From the NCBI GenBank assembly GCA_963930775.1, contig OZ005689.1:9870854-9934853 (forward strand): a DNA stretch of 64,000 bases, written 5' to 3'. Position 1 is the first letter of the stretch, and each line of letters starts with the position of its first letter. This DNA comes from Cliona cf. orientalis (lineage: Eukaryota > Porifera > Demospongiae > Clionaida > Clionaidae). A program made the position numbers and the translations under genes. The notes under the pieces were generated by a model. The model did not search any database and had not been told where the DNA came from. It saw nothing but the letters and a program-made list of their open reading frames with translations. Shown piece after piece: positions 39,701 through 54,000 of this stretch.

Positions 39701-42700
39701 ACACATGCACTATGAGCATGGAAATTTTTAGATGCACTAGAGGCATGCTTCCCCGAGAAAATTTCGGATTTTTAGATTGTCTGAGAGCGTTTCTGCTTTG
39801 TACATGTAAAGTCAAAAGTGAGAGGTCTGAAATATACGTGTACACGTAGCTAGATGGTGATCTCCATCATAACAACACTATAATCTGAATATTCAGCAAT
39901 TGCAAGTAGGCTCCTCCTATTATGAATGATTGAGATGTGTAAGTAATCAAGTAGTTTGGAGAAAAAGTGGTCAGATAGATATCAAAATACCCCACTGGTC
40001 ACTACGCCCCTGTACCCGGTCCTAATACAACACACTTAGTCTAGTGACGTCTGGAACAAACAAGAACTTTGTAGAGGATATACCCCACACTATAGAGCAG
40101 TATAGTAGTGAAATGCCAACTTACTTGTAATAATTAATATATACTTTATGAGCAGATGACCCTAGCTTGTGTGCATGAGCAGATAGGCGTGGCCAACAAA
40201 AACACAGCGTTTGCAACACTCGTGGGATTTACCAATTGATGAAGCAAGCTTTCGATAATTTCATTGTTTGCTCGGATGCCTAGATCTGAATAATTATTAT
40301 CTGGTGGTTTTTATGATGACAACGGCCAACAAATGACAGATAAAACCAACTCCTCCCTTTGCATGCACGTGCAGGGTAAAAAAGGGTCCTGAGCACATAC
40401 TACTCCATTGCATAAAATTAATAGTAGCTATAGCCATCATCCATGGCCATGTAACTTACCTATAGCAGTTTGACTAACAGTCCAAACATTAACTGCCGCA
40501 ACATTTGCACTATAGTCAATCGTGCCCAGTACAATCTGCAGGCAAACTTCAACAACACCTAAACCAGTAATTCCTTCAGTGCCACTGTATGTTCTCAGCA
40601 CAATTGAAATGTGAATGACTGCAAACATAATAATGTTATTAAATAATGTCTTTTATACCCTAGTAATTAATAACACTGTCATAAGATGACCTTGTGTAAT
40701 CAATACACTAATACTATATCATAATATGCTCTTGCTTACTGAAGTATGTCAGTTCCCCAGTTTAAATATAGCTATATATGACCACATCCCAAGAGCTAAT
40801 GATACATGTGGTAAAAAGTTGTCAATATTGTGCGTGGAGTATAAGACCTATATGCTCTCGACCTCGATAGTGATAGGTTTCGATGCTTCAATCACAAAAA
40901 TGAATTTGACAGCACAGTACAGCTTCTGAACTTCAGGATGCATGCAAGCATGTTAGCTACAGCTATAATATAGCGCTGCTTGTAAAGTAACTATTAATTT
41001 TGCTGGATACACGCGTAAGATACTCTACTAATTATTTATTGATTTCAAGTCCCAGAAAGGCTCCATCAAGGCCGTAAACTAAGTTTTTGGACTAGTATTG
41101 TATTATTAACAATACCATAATATGACAATGATAATAATATTACTATGAATAGTGATAGCTTATTAAACAGTAATGACAGTTAAACCAGACGTACTCTGCT
41201 AATTAAGATACCACGTAAGTAGGCGTGGTCAAAGAATTTCACGCGTGCTTTGCGCGCGTTCATTTCTCTGTAATTATTAAATTTTAGCAAAGTCCCCCAC
41301 TTTCAAAATCATGTGTACGTCCCTGCCATTAGAATAGGCTAGGCTAGAAAGTTGCCTACATTAGCTGCTTTCATATTATAATAATAATTATTATACTACA
41401 TTCACTACTTACCAAATGGGTTAGGCATATCCCAAATATTGATAATGACAATGTCACCACCAGCGGGTACAATCACAGCCGAATCATTATTGTGGAGCTC
41501 CACTATCAGATTCTCAGTTCCTTCAGCAATATTATCATGCATCAAATTGATGGTAACACACTGCAGATCACCTGGACTACTGCCAGGTGGGAAGTTCAGT
41601 ATTACTGAAGAGGGGCCATCAAAGTCCTGACCGTCTGAAAATAATTGGTTAGAGGATTGATTCTTTAAGACCCTGCTGTTATACCATAGTGCCCCAGGTA
41701 AGTGTCCATGGGCGCTTAAACATAACTTGCTATTTTGGCCTGCATGGGTGCTTACCTGGGATACAACTGTAAGTATAGAAGCTCCTACATTGACCCCTTG
41801 AAATGCAGTATATGGGTGCTTAATCACCCAGGAGTTGGTGCTTGCCAGTATAGTAGCCACTCATTGACTCAATTGGTACAGCACTCCAAGCAATAATTAT
41901 CAATTTATATAGATTGGGCAATTAAATTTTATCACACTTTCAATATGAGGTAGATAAAGTAGAGCTCTCTAGAGAATCCTAATCAATTGTATCACATACA
42001 TACATGTGGCTGTTCCACTCAGGAGGAGAATAGGAAGTGACACTGGTATCCTCAAGCCTCCTCCATTGTCGACTAGCTCAGCACACACATTCACTGTCTC
42101 TCCCTCTCCGAATGTATTGTTAGCAGTTGAATTTGCTAGCTGGATCACAGCCCCTGAAATAAACGATAATCATAGTAAGAAAAATAGCCCACATGCAACA
42201 GAAAGCATAAACATGTTTATTGCAATTTTCACATACGATGGAAAATTTTGTACTCAAAGGATATAGGAACACATAATATTATCAGAATCGTAATATCACA
42301 CATTTATCTTAGCAATTTAATAGGAGTATAATATGATGCTATTAAGATCCTGAATTCCACTACATTGGCGTATAGGAAGCATGGGTGCACCGGGTGCTGG
42401 TGCACCCATGAAATTACACAATGTCATACTTCACTCTGAAGTGTTTAATAAACATAGGCACCAGAGCCCCTGCTTACCAAGTCATCTTCCTATGCCTCTG
42501 CACCAGATTAATTTTCAAGTTTGTGACTTACTGTCATTTGGATCCTGCACTATGGTAATGGTTGCAACACTTGCTTCTGGTGTGAATTTGACAAAGCTAG
42601 CATCAGCAGATGAGGTATTCAGAGAAATATTAAATGTTTCATCATCTTCAATCCTCGTATCATCGATGGCAAACACTGTGGTGCATCGTTGAGCACCAAC

Positions 42701-45700
42701 CATCAGTCCTCTCGAGAAACTCAGGGACATTGGGGTAGGACCAACGTAATCAACGGAATCTGCAAGTTCAAAAGTACAGAGTCAACACATGAAAATTTCC
42801 ATACCTATAGCTATCTTTACATGATGCTCATAAGCATAATAATTAGACATCATCATGTTTTTTTTTTCCTTTCTAAATAGAATTGTGGGGTGATTTACAA
42901 GTAGAACATAATTAAAATATTATGCATGTAGCTAGCTAGCTATACAAGAGATATTTGTTGGATATACATGTAGCTATAGAAATTTAGTCAACCCCCCTAT
43001 CTTTGTATTGCAGAAAGTGTTTATGAAAAAAAGTTTGCCACTGCAGTAAGTAAAGGTTGACATAAGCAAATTGGTGAAAATTTTCTCCTGGCAAAATTTG
43101 TGCATAATATTATTAAATTTTATTATGGTAATATTATTATATTATACTTTCTGCAGTAACATCAGTGACGTTGAAGGCAATCTCAATCTCTCTCTCCAAA
43201 GTTCCATTGTTGAGCACAACACAAACACCAACATTTCTTAACCGTAGTTGTTCACTGATACTGTAGTTGGTCACCTGAAAACCAAACTCCACAGCTGCAA
43301 CCAAAATACAAAGTGATACGTGAAATAATAATAAGTCAAATTTCAAGTTTATTGCAATTGACAGGCATGTACTGAAACATTTTGTAACTATTATTTCCAA
43401 TTTTGTACTACCCTGCAGTACGTGTTAAGATAACGATTTGCTGGAAGCATGGAGTCTGATTTGGTGCTACATATGTCCTAGCTTGAGCTTACCATCTGCT
43501 GGATCAGGATTAATTGTGATTGTAGCTCGTGATAGAATACTTCCAATTAAGACTGGTTCGGGAGAGGTCAGTGTGACAAAGAAGATCTCATTGTCTTCCA
43601 CTACATTGTCATCAATTATCACCACATCATAGCATTGCTCATCTCCCGAGACTGATCCCTCAACAAACGTCAGAGACACAAGCTGAAATGCAATGTAGTC
43701 TTCAGTATCTATTGAAGCAACATTGTTGTAATAATATATGTTGACAACTATCGAATATATACTTTAAAGGAACTCATTCATACATGTACATTTAGCAAGA
43801 AGATTGTATTACCACAGTCAACAGAGAGAATACACTATACTACTTATTATGCTTACTCCTAGCAGATGAGTCCTGTGAACTGAGGTGCACAATAATTGGT
43901 CTTTCAATTGCTTCTGCCACAATCACAGCACAAACACTGACTGTTCCATTAGCTTCAAAGGCATCATAGCTTAAAGAAGACAGTAAGATGCTTCCAGCAA
44001 CTGTAAACATGTATGATCATCATAAAAAAGATAAGGTGATTTACTGACTTGACTCCTTGTCTAAATTCCATACTAAAGATTGAATATTACCATTATATTA
44101 CTACTAAAACCTAGCCTGTGAAGCGATAAGTGGGCTAACATATCATAGGATTCAAAATTCCATTCTGAAATATTGATACACTTCGCCATGGTGAAAGTAC
44201 TGTTACACAACTAATAATCTATGCACAGTTGGCAACTTCAATAATAATAGCTACTTAGTGAACAGTATTTAGCATAGGAAGTTAGATAGTTTATATTTTA
44301 AGTTACCATCATTATCGTTCTCTCTGATATCAATAGCAGCGGATGTTGCAGTTAGAGTTGTAACAGGTGGGTCATCAGCAGACAGGGTGACAGTGAAAAG
44401 TTCCTCATTGTTCTCCACTACATTGTCATCGATGATATCCACACTTGCACACACAACATCACCAGTCATCTGTCCATTAGTGAACACCAGCTGAGTGTTG
44501 AGGATTGAGTAGTCACCAGGGGCTGCACTCAAAGAGTGAATCAGTGAATAAACATGCATCCAATACTGTACATACACACACATTTGCACATTTTATTAGG
44601 ATTATCTATATGAGAAAATGCTCTGCCAAAACTAAGAAACTTTGGTAGCTACTCTTCCTTTCTAGATATCATAAAATGGAATAGTCCTTCCTCACCCTAT
44701 AGCTCATTGTGATGTGCAATGAATGATATTATACTTCTGCAAAGAAGCTTTGAATGTTCTTACTAGCTATCTTATTATCATTTCACTTATTCATTTTATG
44801 GTAATTGTTGGCTTTATGTGGTATCATACTATGATAACACTAGTTTCAGAGTCTGTAGGATATACTATTACACATTGAATTTTCAGGATTATCTGTATGG
44901 GGTCTAGGAAAATTCTTTGCCCACACGAGCTGTACTTCGAATTCATTACTGGATAATAAGATTATTATCATAGTCAATAGTCCCTCCTCACCCTACAGCT
45001 TAGTATTAATAATGTACGTTGAATAATTTAGTCATCATATACAACTTTCTGTCATCATGTGGTATTTACTCCCTGTGCATGCCTGCAAGTCATACCAATT
45101 GCTGTGTCATCAAATGTTGTTAATGTCAATGAGACATTCCTTTCAAGATTTCCAGTAAACATTTCCACACATACACTCAATGGTCCATCAATTTCAGGTG
45201 TATTGTAAGATGTTTGCAGGAGACCTACTGTTATTCCTGGATGTAAAATATTATGCACATCATAATAAAATTATGCTGGGGTATTCTTACAGAAGAAACC
45301 CATGCATATGGCTAGATTATATTAATAGAGCTTAGAATCAACAAAAGAGGATAGGCTAATTATGAGCATCTGAGTACACTTATTGTTAGCCAAAATAATG
45401 CACTCAATGAAATAGCTAGCATACACAACTCTGACTATACCTTTTGGCTACCACATGATAAAAGTAACTATTAAACGAACCATCTTGTGGATCTTCATTG
45501 ATATTGATGTCAATGCTATCTTGTGTTGATGGGATCATGACAAATGGATCCATAGCTGACAAAATGATTTGAAGTGATTCAATATCCTCCAGCACATTGT
45601 TGTCATCCAGGATAGTGATAGGTGTGCACTGAGTATCATTTACCATCTGACCACTTGTGAAGACAATCTCTTCAGCATTGATGAAATTAAAATCAGTTGA

Positions 45701-48065
45701 GGCTGTTTTAAACATACAATAATTAATTTACATCACCAAGTAACCAATTCTACTGCTACAATCCCACTAGTAAATAGTATTAGCTGTACATGTATCAGTT
45801 GTTGAATAGGATGGGTTATTTGCATGGATTATTTTACTACACTATGTCTATACTCTCAGTATCACAGTTACCCATTGCTGAAAGGTTCACTGAAGTAGCA
45901 TAGACAGATACTGGTCTCTCCAGTACTCCCTGTAGTATTTGAGGGCACACATTCACCGTTGTATTGATCCGCTCTGTTGCCGTCAATGAAGCGCCCATGG
46001 GGAAACCAATCACAACAACTATAAACCAAAGCAATAGGTAAATACACATAATTTCATAGCTGCACAAGGGAAATATTATGTGATGAGCAACAGCTAGATT
46101 GTCAGATGATCGTAGAGTATTAAATAGGTTACTTCCCGATGCATACTGCAATTCTGTGAATTCTGTGATTAAAGAAATGCTATATAAGAGGCATATCAAT
46201 AGTTCTAGGGGTACAATGATACCCATTCAGAAAACCATAATATCCTCTCGGCCTAGCTATGTAGAGATACCTAAGAAGACATGGACTGCTAGACTAAGTG
46301 TATGCCGCCCATTATTGATTTGTACATATTATCAACCTCGTGCAATTAATTGTCAACCACCCCAAAATACAGGTACAAGGTGTGCATGCTCAATATTCAG
46401 GAGTACATTACAAGGAGCATGCAACACACATGGTGGTAGTACAACCATATCTCTTTCCAGATTTGATATCACAGAATAATATCAATCACTAAAACCACAA
46501 GTATGTTTAATATCACAATCATGGGATAGTGTGGCTAGCATGCATGATCATCTGTTAACAGTACATAATTCATGCACAAACAGTATCCTGCCTGGGCAAG
46601 AAATGGACACCGTGCGCATGCGCAGATGGAAGCGGTTGCAGAGGCCACACCCCTTGGCAAAGCAAGCAAGTGTGCTATGGCAACGTTCTCGCTCTGCTCG
46701 AACGTTGCTACCGACTACTGAACAGACCTCGTCTCTCGCTTCGCTCGAGGCTCGGTGGCTAGCGCAGCGCCTGCTTAGCAGGCCTTTCGAAACGCGCGGC
46801 GCTTTGCGCCGATCGTTCGATCGACAATGCGTCGCTAGCTAGCTGTAGCTATGGCCCGAGGCATTACTCTTCTTTGTGCACACGGCCCTACAGTTCTGAC
46901 CAATCCTGAGCTTTGTAGTGCGGCTCGTTCATAGCAACCGGGCGCTTCCAAGACGCGTATCCATGCCCTCATGTAATGACACGGACTATATAAGAAAATT
47001 GTCGCTCTGAAAAATATTTTTCGTTGTATATATATAATTAAGCCATGAAGGTTGTATCTGTACTGTCCTAGCTATCAGTGTTTTGATAGAATTAGCTGCT
47101 GCTGCAGCCATACAGAATGTGACTCAGTGGTTGCAATGCATACTCCTGGTAATGTACTCCTGCTGTATGCATACTAGGGCTTGAGCCGACCACAATGAGT
47201 TGACCCAGATTTGATCTTGATCTGGGCCATGTCGTCTCACTGCAGCACGTTAATGATCGCCAACATGCATAATGTTTGTCATACTAATTAAAAGGTACGC
47301 AGAGATTAAGACACAACAGTTTAAATTAACGCCTAAGTGATGGTTTATTTTTTCCCATGCTTTACTCATTCAACATGACAGTGCACAAGAATTGCAGAGA
47401 ATTTAATAGTATTAGTTAGATACTTTGATTCATCATCCGATTAAAAGACACAGTAAGATTGATCATGGAAGTATATTATTAACATTACACACCAGTACCA
47501 CGAACATCATATCTGAGGTTGATAAAGTTTAATGATGAAGCTCTGCCACCTGAAGACAATTAATGGTGATACACTGAAGTAGGCACCATGCATGCATTTA
47601 GAATGCCTTTTTTTATAATGTATACGGTAGTTAATCGAACACAACATAATATTATTATGATCCAATATAACGTTAGAAATCAAAGTATAAGCATACTATT
47701 CGCATTAATTTTTACAATTGCAAGTACCGGGGGTATTATATTAATGCAACTACTGTGATTAACTTACAGTCTGCATTGTCCTCTTGAATTATAACCTCTG
47801 CTTGTTCTCCTGCAGCTGTGATCTCCACTTTATCTGTCCCATTTACCAGTTGAATTATAAAGTTTTCATCATATTCAAGGATATCATCATTTAATATGTC
47901 CAGGTCTATGCACTGTGTAGGCATGTTACTGAAAGATTGACCAGATGTGAAAGTCAGAACTGACGAGTTCACCATAGCATAATCACTGTTAGCTATAATT
48001 TCATAGATGTACAAATTTTAATGATAGATAATTCCAGATATTTGGTACAAATTATTACCCCCCCC

Positions 48066-48096
<31 letters not shown>

Positions 48097-51000
48097 ACAG
48101 TAGCAATTTATTTTTCATATGGGGTAATCATGCATAACCAATGGCGTAATCATGAGAAAATTCAGGGCCTTCATGGAGCCTTTCTGCAACTTGAAATCAG
48201 TAAGTAGCTATGTGCATGAGAGAGTATCAACCCCACACTATATCCTATAATAGTTTGGCTTTCCATTTTTATTTTCATTTCCTCATTTCGAATTTCTTGT
48301 TTCTCATTTCCCAATGATACTTTCAGCACCACCGGTGATGATTCTACCTAGCTTCTTGACTCATGGTTCCTATAGTGACTATCAATCATCTGCAGGAATT
48401 CCTTGACTGAAATTACGGCCTTTGTTGCTCAGTTTTTGCTTTTAAGGTTAGCAAAAAGATTGGCTTGTTTGGCCTGGAGGGATCTAGCTGTAATCTGGGA
48501 GAGTGCGTAGATGAACTGGATTTTGTATAATCATTTTACAGTGCGTGGTTTATAGAGATCCAGATTGCATTTATATACAAGCTAGCTACAATCGCTATGC
48601 ATGGCATACATATTGCAGCAGCAGTAGCTAGCTGCAGTATGAGTCCTCTTACAAAACTAGCAATTAAATCACTGGTAAACATGGCCAAGAACATCCATAA
48701 CACATATTTATCTAATGTATTCCTATATACATGCATATAGACATTGCTTTGGATATGCTTCTCTACGGCAAAGCTCATGGCGCAAGAGCGACTGGGTAAT
48801 ATGTAGCTATATTTGTTGGTAGTTGCTTAACAACCAAAGTTTTTATAGGCAATTTGCCGGCTATGGGAAGGAGATGGGTCATCACAAAATAGGCCAACGA
48901 TGAACAGAGGTCAACTACCAACAAAATAGTTATCTGCCAGTAATTGGGGTGCATTCGACCATGCATCTCATCCACCCCAATTACTGGCAGATAACTATAT
49001 ATTATTATATTATACTCATATTGCCCTAACCACATTCAGGGTATAGCATGAGTATTGTCCTCGCCTAGGTCAGCTTTATGGCATATAGCACAATTGCGCA
49101 ATACATTGATCGACCGCAGTAGGCTTTAATAATTTAATTATCATTATCTATTACTGCCAACTCCCACAACAAATTATAAGGGGGATGCATTAAATAAGAA
49201 CATTACATGTGATAAATCAGTGATTATGCATCACATTGTTCTATGCATCCAGCAATTCATTATTCTATGCATGCAGCAACTATATTACTGTTATGTATTT
49301 GCAAGTTGCTTGATTAATTTTAGCTGAAATTCCCAGAGTTTTGTTTTCACTTACATTCAGCTGTTCCTCCTGGTATAGTGCTGAGATAAGCCGTTACTTC
49401 TCTCTCAAGGCTACCACGGTCAATCTGCGCACACACACTGGCTGTAGCGGATTCATTCTCCATGGTGAAGAACATGGGTGCTAGGAATCCAATGTCTACA
49501 GCTGTACATTTAAATGTAGTATATAGTAGGATTGGTATGTTATGCGATTTTCTTGTTAAAAGTATTATACAACTTTTATTTATGCGATAATGTCATGAGC
49601 TAGACTCCACCAGGTCTGGACATGAGACTACATAGGTGCTCTAGTCTAGTAGAGGCAAAGGGCTATAAGTCCTTGGTAGAGGTAATTAATGCTGAAAGTG
49701 CTCACCAGTAGTCCGTAACTATCGGAAGCGTACTTCTCTCTAGCTCCTTCCAGACTCAAACTGCGGCACCGTTTGGCCAAACAGACTGAAGGCTTACTAT
49801 AGCAGATCAATCACAATGGCAATCAACACGTGTACACAGCACGCACCTCGGTCGGTCGGCCGCCCTATTGCGCAATGTATGTAATATTTTAATTGTACGA
49901 TTTTGCTAAAATTCGCATAATCGCACAACTAAAAATACCGCAAAACATACCAATCCTATGGTACCATTTTATTAGCTAGTGTATTACTATAGAACAACAA
50001 GTTGCACTACAGTACATTGCTGTGTATACATACAATAAGCTACGTACATACACAACAAAACGTTTAAATCAAATTTAATAGCTACAGATCACGTTATTGT
50101 GTAGCTTGCATGAACAGGAAAAACTTACAATCATCATCTTCTATTATTGTGATCTGTGTGTTGTTTCTACCACTCTGAACCACTAGCCTATCAGAATTCT
50201 CTGCAAGGATCACGTTAAAAATTTCATTGTATTCAACAATGCTGTCCTCATTAATAGAGATGGATGTACATTGATTTGTGCCATTCATATCACCATACAA
50301 GAAAGCAATGCTAACATTAGAGCGTCCAACATAGTCTGAGTTTTCTGTGAAGATGAATAACATTCAATAAGTAACAATAGTATGCAGCTAGAGGCCACAA
50401 CCAGGATTTTAACTCCATAAGTAGTATCAATCTTGCTTTAGAGTAGTGTGGAAAAAATCGCTATAATAATAATTAATGGTCTACATGCTTTATTTCCAAT
50501 TGTGTTTAATTATCATAATATAGTATCACTTGCTTTAGAGCAGTGTGGAAAAAAATCACTATGATAATAATTAATGATCTACATGTATAAACACTTCATT
50601 CCCAATAGTGTTTATAAAGTATATACTCCTATAGTCCATATGGTACTATTTGACATTTAATCTTTATAATATTATAACTAACCTGTAGCAGTTACAGGGC
50701 TAGTTTCTATTAATGCTGTAAGTGATGAGATTTCCAACCGCATGGTGTTGGAGAGAGTGACACAGACCTCAATTGAAGCATCACTTTCCATTTGAGTCAG
50801 GGTTGCATTTCTCATGCTAATGGTTGCAACTGTTGACATTAATTAAAATCATTGTATCAGTAGTATAATAATATTATTGATATGAATCCACAATACAATA
50901 AGTGTGGGACAGTAAAAGTTTCAACGTTGAATTATTGTTACCGAAAGGATATTAAGTAATCAAGGCTATGAATATTATTAACTTTGCCCGCAATTGATGT

Positions 51001-54000
51001 CGAATAGAATAGCTGGCCTATATATAACCAATCCCAGACTTGTGCCTCACGTGAGCTACTCGTCATATCTGGCACAGACTCGAAGCTATAGTCTGTGAAG
51101 GCAACAGTGTAATTTTGGACTTGGGTACAGGTGAGACTGCAGCTAGCGCTACTACTGCTTTCTGGCTGCCGCTCTAGCACAAAAGTACGTCCTCCAAGTC
51201 TCCGTCTTTCTGTGCCACATTTATGAGCCCAACATGGTAACCTCGAGCGATCTTCACCAGAAAGAAGAACGATCTTTACCAATATTAATTGCATTCCAAA
51301 AGTGAGACGAACATACATACATTCTACAATGCTAGCTGCCAATCCCTGGCCAACTGTCCACAATCCAATGCCTCGTGCTAATGCACTCAGCAATTAATGG
51401 GTGTATTCCTACATTATATAGCTTAAATTCATGAATCTTGGACATGGGCAAGATATTGACATAACCCATTATGCTATATATATACAGTTACCATGCAATT
51501 ACTCTAATGCTAGGTCATGCAAACTACATTCATAGTTTAGCATCAGCACCCGCATGCTGATCAACCTTCCCGCTTCAAGCTGATTTGGCTCAAATTTGAA
51601 GGGTGTGGCAGGCGGAGTATTGGCCTCAAGGAGTGTGTATGTGTTGTCCTCTAGAATGTAATCTAATTATAGTACCATCTGCCTGCATGTAGTTCAATGA
51701 TGTGGCTGACGCTAAACAACGAATGTACCGGTAGTTTGCCTGGCCTTACTAATAATAATAATAATAATAATATGTATAGCGATGTTTAGCTATTTTCTCA
51801 CCATCATTATCAAGAATGACGATTGTGGCAGTGTGAATGCCTTGAATAACACAAGTGCGGGATCTACTATACAGTGATACTGTGAAGTATTCATCATTCT
51901 CCACTCTTGTATCCTCATAAATTCTCACTCTAAAACAACGCACTGTACCGACACCATCACCAGACGAAAACCGGGGACTTGAAGATTGAGATGAAAAATC
52001 CCTGGTCGGCCAGTTATCTATATCAGTAACCACCATCGTAATAATATTGTTAATCTAGCATTGTACAATAATTAATGTGAATAGCCAGGAATTCATGCTG
52101 TAATTTTTCTAAATTAATGTTATTATTGTTGCATTGAAAGGGACAGGCATTTTATCACTGTCATAGGAGTTAAGGAGGGGAATTAATATTATAATCAATT
52201 AATAAATTAAACATACAGGTTGCCGTTCCCGACTGGGTTGAATAGCGGGCATATGCATAACTCTCCACATTGCCGTGAGTGATATTGACACAGAGTTGGG
52301 CACTCCCAGCATTTTCAGCAACATTCACACTTGACTCCACAAGACTGACAGTGATTGCTGAAGGTATTGACATTTAATAGAGTCAGTAAACTCTATAAGG
52401 AGGGATGGCATGGACACTCCGTAAAATACAATATTATGCAATACACTACATACACCCAAATAATATTAAAACAGGTGAATCTGTAGAAATTATAAGTGTC
52501 AAAATGAGAATCTCTAGCAAATTATCTAACAAGATCAATATTATTCATCGAATCAATTGTACGTGCCAGAACCAGATGTTAAAAAAATGGCCATTTTCAA
52601 TAAAGTGTTTATATACCAATCCTAAATAGAAAAAGCAGTGTTTTTGCAATTTATTTCCATGCATTTGCAATGATGCAGGTGCACTAGTACATCATCATAG
52701 GCGGTAGAACCGGGGCCATCGCCCGCCCCCCTCCCCCCCTCCCCCTCCCCACCACTACTTTTTCAAAGCTGATATACCCACTTTTTGCCTTGTGGTAAGT
52801 AAATAACAATGAACTTTTCAATTTTACCTGTTTACAATAGCCTGCCATCAGTTCTAAATAAAAAACATGTTAGTTTCATTGTTGCTCTCGACTATTTTTT
52901 GCCAGTTGTCCATCGTTGTTTCTTCGTTTTTACAGACGCGGTCGTCGTTGTTGTCATTGTAGTCGTCGGCAGGAAAATTGCCATATCTCACCTTCCAGGT
53001 ATCTGTGCGTGCTATAAACACAAACAATCAATAGAAAAAAACTATACACGCTTCAAATAGCTCATTAGTGCCACAAATCGAGCATAATTTTTTTCTGTTC
53101 AGCATGCCTGTGGTTTATCGTCCACATCCAGTCTATTGGCATAATAATTATGCTCATGCGATTGCGCATGCTCAAGCTCAGTGTTGGAAAGGGTTGTCGA
53201 GTCATAAAAAAGCTTTGCTGCAGAGTATGGAGGGGACAGAGTACTGCACTACAGTGGTTACAGAGCACGCGGGGTATGTGCTCTATGGAGCTCTAGTTAT
53301 AGTGTGTATTTGTCACCTATAATAATAATTACCGGGTATTAATATTGTGTGGGAAGGGTATAATAATACTACACACTTTTCATAAGAAAATTGACCGCAT
53401 TCTAAGTAGGATTAAATCTTATGTGGGAACATATTCGGAGTAGCTAAAATTCACAAGATTTTATTTTGTATGCCATTGGTCATTGAGGTAGAGTATACGT
53501 ACAATATTAAACAGTCATGTACTAGTCTTATTCATGGTATACTGATTACTGAAAAATCTATTTTTTTAATGCCTGCTGGTTTACTGATCACAATGTGATC
53601 TTACCCTACTTCATTCTTAAAAAATTTAATATGTATGTACACAATCTTTCCCAGTATCACTGGCAGTGGAAAAAAATTGGTTTACGTGTCGAATCCTTCA
53701 CTTCATACCCCATCACTTTGGAGTAAGTGGGAGGCACCAAAATTGCCTGCGCACACAAAATTCATAGCCACGCCTAGTGTTAACTTTCATTCCTATGCCT
53801 TTGTGATGAAGCATGCTGACAAAGAAGTATGCAGCCCAAGTAGTAATGGGACTCTTATTCCATTTAGGGAGAAAAACAAGTTCTGAGTTTTATTGTTGGA
53901 AGCATGCATGCATGTACATAATTTTGTGATCTTGCATATTCACTGAGGTTACCATCTGAGCTGGCTGTTATGCTGACTGCTGAGGAGCCATGCTCGAGAA

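Noticed and set aside
41405-41860. 151-residue - strand open frame
   Set aside because: Only 41413-41634 is coding (second half of E1); the rest is intron read-through across a small foldback.
50938-51393. 151-residue open frame on the - strand inside the intron between N2 and N3
   Set aside because: No domain recognised, no Calx-beta pattern, and N2 joins N3 in phase without it. It could be an alternative exon, but nothing supports that.
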